Shown one piece after another: positions 1-5,033 of a stretch of 5,713 bases of DNA. Both the position numbers and the translations under genes were made by a program. This DNA comes from Phycisphaerales bacterium. GTDB lineage: Bacteria > Planctomycetota > Phycisphaerae > Sedimentisphaerales > Anaerohalosphaeraceae. The notes under the pieces were generated by a model. That model did no database searches. It was not told the DNA's origin and was given only the letters and a program-made list of their open reading frames with translations. The stretch covers positions 1 through 5,713 of the forward strand of contig DSDH01000178.1 in NCBI GenBank assembly GCA_011055475.1, written 5' to 3'. Every line of letters begins with the position of its first letter. Position 1 is the stretch's first letter.

Positions 1-1029
1 CACCTGCCCGATCCGTTGCGGGTCGGCGCACACCGCCCGCATTTCGGCGTCGGGGGTTATCTGGAATTGCAGCCCCTTGCAGGTCGCCGCTTCGGCCGCC
101 CGGCGATGCGCCTCGGCCGCCAAGGGCACCACGTCGAACACGCACCGTTGCAGCGGCATCGACCCGGCCTGAAGCTTGGCCATATCCACCAGATCGTGCA
201 CCAGCCCCCCAAGCCGTCGGCAATCGCCGTCCATGGCCTCCAGATAGCGCCGCACCCGTCGACCCGGCCGACCCGCCACGCCCGCCAGCAGATTCGACAG
301 GCCGCTCTGCAAGCCCGTCAGCGGCGTACACAACTCGTGCGAGATCGCCGCGATAAACTCGCTCTTGGCCCGCTCGGCGGCCACCTGCTCGCTGATATCG
401 CAGACCACCACCACATGGCCCAGGAAGTGCCCCCATTCATCGGTCATGGCCCGCCAGCGAAACTCCAGCGTCCGCCCGTCGTCCGTCCCATGCTCCAGCC
501 GACCGGGTTCCTGCCGCGTGTTCTCGGATGCCTCACGGATACGCGGCGAGACGCCGATGCGCTCCAGGGCCGCGTCCAGAACCGCGCCGGCCGTTCCCTC
601 CTCCAATCCCAACAACCGCCACCCCGCCGGGTTGCTGCTTTCGACGCCGCCCTGCTCATCCAAGAGAATCAACCCCTCGGCGAGCTGGTGCACTGCCAGG
701 TCCAGCTTGCTCTGCGCCGTCTGCATCAACGTACGGACGGATTCCTGTACCAGGTCCATCTGGTCCGCAAGCCCGCCCTCTACCTGTGCCTGAAGCGACC
801 AGAGGGTCCGCTCGGCCAGGTCAAGCTCGCGCAGCAGCCCGTTGAGCAGGTCCTCCTTGCTGAGCACGGCCGCGGGCCCTTGGCCCGTATCCACACCAAT
901 GCACTCACAGCCCGCCTGCTGCATCCGGGCCAAGGCCTCGCGCACGGAGGTCTCCCCGGGCAGAATCAGCTCATACCAGCCGTCCTCCGGTGGATCGCCG
1001 TATTCTGCGAGTTCATCGATCCGGACCAC
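1..1029 (-). CDS. Sensor histidine kinase (CBS-like motif, coiled coil, PAS, HisKA), C-terminus cut by window edge
   Basis: Reading the minus strand gives 343 uninterrupted codons running off the left edge. Residues ~20-66 resemble one CBS motif (beta strand YELIL, helix SVREALARMQ, then GVD and VLSKEDLLNGLL). Residues ~65-112 look like a coiled-coil linker. A PAS fold follows at ~112-214 (QLAEGLILLDEQGGV, NPAGW, then VVVVCDISEQ). HisKA starts at ~220 with SEFIAAISHELCTPLTGL; H231 is the predicted phospho-acceptor. The visible part ends at ADPQRIGQV, just before the expected N-box of the ATPase domain. There is no transmembrane segment, so it is probably a cytoplasmic kinase. The GTG start at 1029 is chosen because GGAAAGG lies 9 bases upstream; the frame stays open back to the hisS stop, with GTG at 1116 as a weaker option. 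It lies 111 bases downstream of hisS on the same strand and may be cotranscribed. No response regulator is in the window, so the signal and target are unknown. The H-box has Cys where Arg is usual. Confidence 0.9.
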   Translation of the reverse strand, partial: MVRIDELAEYGDPPEDGWYELILPGETSVREALARMQQAGCECIGVDTGQGPAAVLSKEDLLNGLLRELDLAERTLWSLQAQVEGGLADQMDLVQESVRTLMQTAQSKLDLAVHQLAEGLILLDEQGGVESSNPAGWRLLGLEEGTAGAVLDAALERIGVSPRIREASENTRQEPGRLEHGTDDGRTLEFRWRAMTDEWGHFLGHVVVVCDISEQVAAERAKSEFIAAISHELCTPLTGLQSGLSNLLAGVAGRPGRRVRRYLEAMDGDCRRLGGLVHDLVDMAKLQAGSMPLQRCVFDVVPLAAEAHRRAAEAATCKGLQFQITPDAEMRAVCADPQRIGQV

Positions 1030-1038
1030 GTTATCGGG

Positions 1039-1045
1039 CCTTTCC
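1039..1045 (-). promoter_or_regulatory. Ribosome binding site deciding the kinase GTG start
   Basis: On the minus strand GGAAAGG is followed by 9 bases and then GTG at 1029. This is the best SD-like match in the open region after the hisS stop, and translation from it begins right before the CBS-like domain. No in-frame ATG occurs until residue 36. Confidence 0.55.
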
Positions 1046-1140
1046 GTGTATCCCGCCCCAGCGGCGCCCCGTTGCCGGTGCAACAAAGGCCGCGTGCCCG
1101 ATATCGACCAGCCCACGTGCCCGCTTAATCGATCCGTCGG

Positions 1141-2448
1141 TCAGTCGTCGTAATGGCCCGAGAGGAATCGATCGAAATCGACGCCCTTTTGCTCCCCCGT
1201 TTGCATGTCCTTTATGATGATCCGCCGGTCTTCGAGAAACTCCCGCCCCAGGATGGCGACCCGCCCGGCGTGGGCCGCGGCGGCCCACTTGAGCTGCTTG
1301 CCCAGCCCGGCGGGCTTGTAGGCCATGTCCGCGGCCCGACCCGACCGCCGCAACGCCGCGACCGCCTCCACCGCCGTCTCCATCAGCGCTTCATCCAGGC
1401 AACACACGGTCCAGTCGAGCCGTCGCGTCGGCAGATCATCGGCCAGAAGCCCCTTCTCGCGCAGCAGAATCTCCAACACGCAATCCCCCATCCCCATGCC
1501 CGTCGCGGGCATCGCCGGGCCGCCGAAATCGGCCAGGAGATTGTCGTACCGCCCCCCGCCGCAGATCGCCCGCAGCGAACCGGTCGCCTCATGCACCTCG
1601 AACACCACCCCCGTGTAGTACGCCAAGCCCCGCACGATGCCCGGATCGAACCGACAATACGCCCCCATGCCCATCCGATCCAGCCATCGCATCACGTCGG
1701 CCAGTTCCCGTCGCGCCGCCTCGAAGGCCTCGGCTTGCGTCCCATCCGACAGTGACAAGCCCGCCAGATCCGCAGGATCGGTCAACTCCATGAATCGGTG
1801 GATCCCCACCGCGATCGCCTCCTCCGGCACACAGGTCCGCAGCATTTCCTCGAACGCATCGGGCGGCACCTTGGGCTTCTTGTCCAGCACCGGATAGACC
1901 GCGTCGAGCCGGCTCTCATCCAGGCCCAACCCCCGCAGGTACGCCGCCAGCAGTCGCCGGCTCGATATCCGCGCCTGCACATCCGCCGGCCCCAGCCCCA
2001 CGCCGGCCAGGTAGTCCAGGGTCGTGAAAATCACCTCCGCATCGGCCAGCGGATCGGCCACGCCCACGATGTCCAGGTTCCACTGGAAGAACTCCCGCAA
2101 CCGACCCTTCTGCGGACGCTCCGCCCGGCACAGACGCGGCACGGAAAACCACTTGATCGGCCGCGGCAGCGAGTTGATCTGTTGGCCTACCATCCGGGCT
2201 AGCGTCGGTGTAATCTCGGGGCGAATCGCCAGCTCCCGCCCGCCCCGATCCGTCAGATGAAACAACTGCTCGACGATCTCCTCCCCGCTCTTGACCTGGT
2301 ACATCATCAGATGCTCGAAGATCGGCCCGTCATACTCCTCGAAGCCGCTCCGCCGGGAGGCCGCCTTCCACCCGTCCACGAGGAAGTTGCGGACCGCCAT
2401 CACCGGCGGGTAAAAATCACGCGTGCCCTTGACCGAGGGTATCTTCAT
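1141..2448 (-). CDS. hisS: Histidyl-tRNA synthetase (HisRS)
   Basis: A 435-residue class II aminoacyl-tRNA synthetase that charges tRNA-His with histidine in the cytoplasm. Visible family marks are KGTRDFYP at residues 7-14, IRPEITPTLARM at 75-86, and motif 2 at 101-129 (RAERPQKGR, then REFFQWNLDIVG). The histidine-specific RGLAYYTG is at 273-280 with R273 retained, and GGGRYD is at 297-302. A C-terminal anticodon-binding domain covers ~345-430. Length is normal for HisRS (about 420-450). Two sites differ from the textbook enzyme: RGLAYY has Ala for Asp, and motif 3 (317-325, GMGMGDCVL) lacks the usual Glu-Arg pair. I believe such variants occur in a divergent HisRS clade, but cannot check this here. 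The ATG at 2448 follows a purine-rich GAGGAAAGAG. The gene starts 24 bases after the YkgJ-family stop, indicating an operon. HisZ (a HisRS paralogue) is unlikely because motif 2 and the anticodon-binding domain are present. Confidence 0.96.
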   Translation of the reverse strand: MKIPSVKGTRDFYPPVMAVRNFLVDGWKAASRRSGFEEYDGPIFEHLMMYQVKSGEEIVEQLFHLTDRGGRELAIRPEITPTLARMVGQQINSLPRPIKWFSVPRLCRAERPQKGRLREFFQWNLDIVGVADPLADAEVIFTTLDYLAGVGLGPADVQARISSRRLLAAYLRGLGLDESRLDAVYPVLDKKPKVPPDAFEEMLRTCVPEEAIAVGIHRFMELTDPADLAGLSLSDGTQAEAFEAARRELADVMRWLDRMGMGAYCRFDPGIVRGLAYYTGVVFEVHEATGSLRAICGGGRYDNLLADFGGPAMPATGMGMGDCVLEILLREKGLLADDLPTRRLDWTVCCLDEALMETAVEAVAALRRSGRAADMAYKPAGLGKQLKWAAAAHAGRVAILGREFLEDRRIIIKDMQTGEQKGVDFDRFLSGHYDD

Positions 2449-2472
2449 GGGGTCTCTTTCCTCACACGCCCC

Positions 2473-2946
2473 TCACGAACGCTTCTTCCGACGCGGCCGA
2501 CGCGGCTCCAGCTTCTCAAACACCTTGTCGCTGAATTTGATCCGCATGTATTCTTCCATCTGCTTGTCGCTGGTGAAGTGCATCTCGTAATCGTAATCGT
2601 CGCCCGTCAGATCACAATCCTCGGTCTTATAACCGCGGCAGATCTTGGGCCGCATCGAGTAGATCTCACATTGATATGTCGTGTCCGACAGATGCCGGCA
2701 CTTGTTCTTCACGTTCAGGTACCACTCCCCCTCCTCCACGAAGACCGTGACGTCCTCATGGCACAGGTACCAGCGTATATCGTCAAAGTCGTCCCAGTCC
2801 TTGGGGGTCTCGATGGGCAGGGCGAAGTACCGACAGCACAGACCCGTGCACCGCGTGCAGGGATTTCGCTTGGCGGGCTTCTTTTTCTTGGACTTTGCTG
2901 CTTTAGCCCTGGCTGCCACGTCACGCTCCTTGCTCATCACGATCAT
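2473..2946 (-). CDS. YkgJ-family (UPF0153) cysteine-cluster metal-binding protein
   Basis: A 157-residue cytoplasmic protein of the CxxCxxxCC zinc/iron-chelating family (Pfam PF03692, known as YkgJ/UPF0153). After a very basic tail (residues 13-27, with a KSKKKK run) comes C30-T-R-C33-T-G-L-C37-C38. Further cysteines follow at C62, C83, C93, C103 and C111, in the family contexts KNKCRHL, YQCEIYSMRPKICRGY and EDCDL. The biochemical role of the family is not established; metal or cluster binding is inferred from the cysteines. It is the first gene after a strong promoter and lies 24 bases ahead of hisS. The start is uncertain: ATG 2946 sits very close to the purine tract GGGAAGGG, while GTG 2940 or ATG 2937 (protein starting MSKERD) would have more standard spacing. 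The choice changes only 2-3 residues. No domain beyond the cysteine cluster is recognised. Confidence 0.9.
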   Translation of the reverse strand: MIVMSKERDVAARAKAAKSKKKKPAKRNPCTRCTGLCCRYFALPIETPKDWDDFDDIRWYLCHEDVTVFVEEGEWYLNVKNKCRHLSDTTYQCEIYSMRPKICRGYKTEDCDLTGDDYDYEMHFTSDKQMEEYMRIKFSDKVFEKLEPRRPRRKKRS

Positions 2947-2955
2947 GCCCTTCCC

Positions 2956-2973
2956 TGGCTGGATTCACAGCCA
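2956..2973 (-). promoter_or_regulatory. Hairpin in the leader of the ykgJ-like/hisS transcript
   Basis: A perfect inverted repeat TGGCTG / CAGCCA (6 bp stem, 6-base loop) lies between the predicted transcript start (~2981) and the purine-rich ribosome-binding tract (2948-2955), directly touching the latter. It could influence ribosome access or mRNA stability. There is no T-run, so it is not a terminator. A role is only inferred. Confidence 0.35.
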
Positions 2974-2987
2974 AATACAGGCGGGTC

Positions 2988-3016
2988 ATTATAGGCCGCC
3001 CCACACCCATGGTCAA
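2988..3016 (-). promoter_or_regulatory. Sigma70-type promoter for the ykgJ-like/hisS cluster
   Basis: On the minus strand TTGACC (3011-3016) is followed by exactly 17 bases and then a perfect TATAAT (2988-2993). This is 5/6 and 6/6 to consensus at ideal spacing, in otherwise GC-rich DNA. The predicted transcript start is near 2981, leaving a leader of about 35 bases before the ATG at 2946. It probably drives the YkgJ-family gene and hisS, and possibly the kinase gene, since no comparable promoter is visible in the short gaps between them. Confidence 0.8.
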
Positions 3017-3045
3017 CTCAGCCGTCGGCTTTCGCCGCTGTACCG

Positions 3046-3073
3046 TTGATCCGTCTGACGGGATTGCTATAGT
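3046..3073 (+). promoter_or_regulatory. Sigma70-type promoter for the M14 carboxypeptidase gene
   Basis: TTGATC (3046-3051), 16 bases, then TATAGT (3068-3073) lies on the plus strand. The expected transcript start is near 3080, giving a leader of about 80 bases to the ATG at 3160. It is divergent from the minus-strand promoter at 2988-3016; the two -35 boxes are about 30 bases apart, so a regulator bound between them could affect both. Confidence 0.55.
3051..3061. repeat. Perfect short inverted repeat in the promoter spacer (possible operator)
   Basis: CCGTC-T-GACGG is an 11-base perfect palindrome with one central base. It begins at the last base of the -35 hexamer and fills most of the spacer of the rightward promoter. 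Its position suits a repressor site, but a 5-bp half-site can arise by chance in GC-rich DNA. Confidence 0.3.
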
Positions 3074-3089
3074 GATGCGAACTTTCAAG

Positions 3090-3109
3090 CGGTCCGGCCC
3101 GGCGGACCG
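3090..3109 (+). promoter_or_regulatory. GC-rich hairpin in the leader of the M14 carboxypeptidase mRNA
   Basis: CGGTCCG and CGGACCG form a perfect 7-bp stem around a 6-base loop (GCCCGG), about 10 bases after the predicted transcript start. No T-run follows, so it is not a standard intrinsic terminator. It may stabilise the 5' end of the transcript or be a protein-binding palindrome. Confidence 0.4.
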
Positions 3110-3118
3110 AAGCCAACA

Positions 3119-3163
3119 ATGGAGTATCTTGCGTCCAGGCACGCGATCCGGAGACGGCCATGA
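3119..3163 (+). other. Possible 14-codon upstream ORF overlapping the M14 gene start
   Basis: ATG 3119 opens a 14-codon frame (MEYLASRHAIRRRP) whose TGA overlaps the M14 start as ATGA, the arrangement typical of translational coupling. The ribosome binding site of the main gene lies inside it. It has only a weak SD of its own (GAAG a few bases upstream), so translation is doubtful. Confidence 0.2.
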
Positions 3164-3939
3164 ATCCTTGTAAACCCGTGTATATCCGCAGTCTGAGCGG
3201 CGTCGTTCTGCTCACGACGCTGGTGGTCCTGATCACCGGCTGCCAGACCACCCCGCTGGCCTCTCCGCGCATGGACCCGGAGGTCGCCTTTCGAGAATAC
3301 CGCGTGGGCCAGAGCGTCAACGGCCGGCCCATCGACATCGTCGTCCTCGGCTCCGGTCCGGATACCACCTTCATCCTGGCCACCATCCATGGAAATGAAC
3401 AGGCCGGCACACCGCTGGTGGAAAAACTCATCGAGCACCTGGGCCAGCGACCCTACCTGCTGCGGGACAAGACCGTCGTTATCATGCCGGTCGCCAACCC
3501 GGACGGCATGGCCCAGAACAGCCGATTCAATGCCCGAGGCGTGGACCTCAACCGCAATTTCGCCGCCCCCAACCGCACCACCGCCGCGGCCCACGGACCG
3601 GCCGGCCTGTCCGAGCCCGAGTCCCGCGTGATTGAAAAGGTCATCCGCGACTACCAGCCCGACCGCGTTGTCGCCATCCACCAACCCCTGAATTGCATCG
3701 ACTATGACGGACCGGGCGAATCGTTGGCCTATCAGATGGCCACGCTGTCCGGCCTGCCCGTCAAGAAGCTGGGGGCCCGACCCGGCTCGCTGGGCTCGTT
3801 CGTCGGGCTCACGCTCAACCGCCCGATCATTACCGTCGAGCTGCCCCGACAGGCCGATCAGCTTGATCGCGATGCCCTGTGGGACCGCTACGGCCCGATG
3901 CTCCTGACCGCAGTCACCTACCGCACCCAGGCCAAGTAG
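3160..3939 (+). CDS. MpaA-like M14 zinc carboxypeptidase/amidase, predicted lipoprotein
   Basis: A 259-residue protein. Residues 1-27 form a lipoprotein signal peptide (hydrophobic stretch ~14-25, lipobox I-T-G-C28). The M14 catalytic features follow: zinc ligands H77 and E80 in ATIHGNEQAG, VANPDG at 111-116, substrate-binding arginine region ARGVDLNRNF at 125-134, third zinc ligand H174 in VAIHQPLNCIDYDGP, and the general-base glutamate E227 in ITVELP. The short core and the HxPLxCIDYDGP context match murein peptide amidase A, which cleaves the gamma-D-Glu/diaminopimelate bond in released murein peptides; the exact substrate is inferred. E. coli MpaA is cytoplasmic, whereas this copy should be exported and lipid-anchored. 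ATG 3160 has GGAG 6 bases upstream. A promoter, leader hairpin and tiny upstream frame precede it. Its 3' end converges on the DUF6807 gene 12 bases away, with no visible terminator. All catalytic residues are present, so it should be active. Confidence 0.9.
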   Translation: MNPCKPVYIRSLSGVVLLTTLVVLITGCQTTPLASPRMDPEVAFREYRVGQSVNGRPIDIVVLGSGPDTTFILATIHGNEQAGTPLVEKLIEHLGQRPYLLRDKTVVIMPVANPDGMAQNSRFNARGVDLNRNFAAPNRTTAAAHGPAGLSEPESRVIEKVIRDYQPDRVVAIHQPLNCIDYDGPGESLAYQMATLSGLPVKKLGARPGSLGSFVGLTLNRPIITVELPRQADQLDRDALWDRYGPMLLTAVTYRTQAK

Positions 3940-3951
3940 TACCCCACAGGT

Positions 3952-4887
3952 TCACTGGGACGCTACTTCGGCAAGGGAGGCCTTCCACCGCGCGTAGGCC
4001 GCCTCGATCTGGGCCGCACTCGGTGTGCCGTCCCAGACGGCCACGCCGTATGCCACCGTCAACGTCTCACCGGGCGGCAACATGATCTCCTGCTCATGGT
4101 AGGCCATCGTCGCGGACAGATAGGCAAAGGGCTCGGTCATCGTGAACCAGGTCGCCGGTCGCGGATTGTCCGGCCCGTCGAACATCGCCACCGTTACATC
4201 ATGCTCGCCGATTCGGCTGCGGTAGGCACACCACCGCGACGAAACCAGCCGCTCTTCGCCCCGGAACACCTCCCCGGGCCGCCCTTCGGCATTGAAAAAC
4301 CTCCCCCCGGCGTCCATGGCCTCGACGAACCGCGCCCCCAGACCGAAATAGTGCCGTCCGCCGATCCGCGCCGGCTCCATCCCCGCCGGCCGCCGTAATT
4401 CCGACCGCCACGTCACGACGACTGCCGTTGCCCCGATGCAGGTGTCCATGGTCCGTCGCTCGTCGAGCAGGACGCGCCCGTCGGGGGCCAACCAATGCAG
4501 CGCCTCCACAAAAGTCCCGTGCAGTCCATCTTCCCCAATGTGGCTGACAGCGCTCATCGAGGCGTGCTGCTGCACACCACAACCGGCGGTCTCCCCCCAG
4601 AAGTCGACCCCATCCACCTCCAAGGCGAACATCAGTCCGTGATGGTGCAGGTGGTCCGCCGGCGCATCCCGGAGCACGTTCAAGCCCGCCGGCGTTCGCA
4701 GCTCCTTCATGTAAGGCTTGAACGGCACGCCGCCGTACTGATACAGCGAAACACGACTATCCCCCAGTTCCACAACGGCCCGTTCGGTATCGTAGCTGGC
4801 GGACGCAGTGCGACGGGTCGCCTCCGATGCACATCCCAACATCGCCGACAAAAGCCCACAGACCCACACTCCCTGTATCCATCGCAT
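3952..4887 (-). CDS. DUF6807 ('PmoA family') protein, predicted lipoprotein
   Basis: A 311-residue exported protein. A hydrophobic signal (residues ~4-18) ends in A-M-L-G-C19, a slightly off-consensus lipobox with Met at -3. The mature part carries the family's N-terminal signature: KPYMKELRTPAGLNVLRD at 57-74, then the His-rich DHLHHHGLMFAL at 78-89 and VDGVDFWGE. The tail has YHEQEIMLPPGETLTVAYG and VAVWDG. This matches DUF6807 (Pfam PF14100), often named 'PmoA family', although it has nothing to do with particulate methane monooxygenase. The family is common in Planctomycetes and Verrucomicrobia. Its function is unknown; H79, H81, H82 and H83 look like a metal or active-site cluster, which is inference. 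ATG 4887 has GGAGG 7 bases upstream, a strong start. A candidate promoter lies at 4941-4969. It is transcribed alone, convergent with the M14 gene and divergent from the yjbQ pair. Confidence 0.87.
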   Translation of the reverse strand: MRWIQGVWVCGLLSAMLGCASEATRRTASASYDTERAVVELGDSRVSLYQYGGVPFKPYMKELRTPAGLNVLRDAPADHLHHHGLMFALEVDGVDFWGETAGCGVQQHASMSAVSHIGEDGLHGTFVEALHWLAPDGRVLLDERRTMDTCIGATAVVVTWRSELRRPAGMEPARIGGRHYFGLGARFVEAMDAGGRFFNAEGRPGEVFRGEERLVSSRWCAYRSRIGEHDVTVAMFDGPDNPRPATWFTMTEPFAYLSATMAYHEQEIMLPPGETLTVAYGVAVWDGTPSAAQIEAAYARWKASLAEVASQ

Positions 4888-4940
4888 GCCTGGTCCTCCG
4901 TAATCTTTCGCACGTCTATCCCATCGGAATCCACGCCCCC

Positions 4941-4969
4941 ATTATGGCACACGGACGATGGTCTTTCCA
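4941..4969 (-). promoter_or_regulatory. Candidate promoter for the DUF6807 gene
   Basis: On the minus strand TGGAAA (4964-4969), 17 bases, then CATAAT (4941-4946) is preceded by TG one base upstream of the -10 (extended -10 form). The expected transcript start is near 4934, giving a leader of about 46 bases to ATG 4887. The -35 is only 4/6 to consensus, so this is moderate support. Confidence 0.45.
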
Positions 4970-4998
4970 CGGCTTGGGTCCCGGTTCAGAACGCCACG

Positions 4999-5026
4999 TT
5001 GACAGATCGCCCACGGAGCCTATGAT
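4999..5026 (+). promoter_or_regulatory. Consensus promoter directly abutting yjbQ, predicting a leaderless mRNA
   Basis: A perfect TTGACA (4999-5004) is followed by 16 bases and TATGAT (5021-5026; 5/6 to TATAAT). Seven bases after the -10 comes A5034, the first base of the ATG that best matches the YjbQ family N-terminus. If used, transcription would begin on the start codon itself, and the upstream GGAG (5015-5018) would not be in the mRNA. Confidence 0.65.
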
Positions 5027-5033
5027 GCCGTGT

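Noticed and set aside
16..1128. Long open frame of 370 codons on the plus strand
   Set aside because: It uses the same codon boundaries as the minus-strand histidine kinase, which shows clear PAS and HisKA motifs. It is a GC-driven antisense shadow rich in His, Pro, Arg and Gln, with no recognisable domain.
1030..1140. Terminator or promoter between hisS and the kinase gene
   Set aside because: A 5-bp stem (GTTGC-ACCG-GCAAC on the minus strand) and two copies of CGGGCACG are present, but there is no T-run and no paired -35/-10 hexamers.
1141..2448. HisZ (ATP phosphoribosyltransferase regulatory subunit) instead of HisRS
   Set aside because: Despite the altered motif 3, motif 2 is complete and there is a full C-terminal anticodon-binding domain, which HisZ lacks.
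2257..2994. Plus-strand open frame of 245 codons
   Set aside because: It is antisense to the YkgJ-family gene and the start of hisS, runs through the mapped minus-strand promoter, and shows no family motif.
3085..3684. Minus-strand open frames opposite the M14 gene
   Set aside because: They mirror the M14 coding region, whose catalytic motifs are intact; their composition (Gly, Val, Asp, His rich) is typical of antisense frames.
3940..3951. Terminator between the convergent M14 and DUF6807 genes
   Set aside because: The gap is 12 bases with only a 4-bp CCCA/TGGG pairing around it and no T-run on either strand.
3952..4887. Methane monooxygenase subunit (PmoA)
   Set aside because: The family label is historical; the protein is a soluble lipoprotein without the multiple membrane helices of true PmoA.
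4921..4961. Inverted repeat CCATCG / CGATGG flanking the DUF6807 -10 box
   Set aside because: The arms are only 6 bp with 29 bases between and do not extend; this is expected by chance.
4495..5025. Plus-strand open frame opposite the DUF6807 gene
   Set aside because: It covers the antisense of a recognised family plus the divergent promoter region, and has no domain.
4827..5033. N-terminal extension of YjbQ in the same frame
   Set aside because: It would add about 69 residues absent from the family, overlaps the DUF6807 start on the other strand and spans two promoters.
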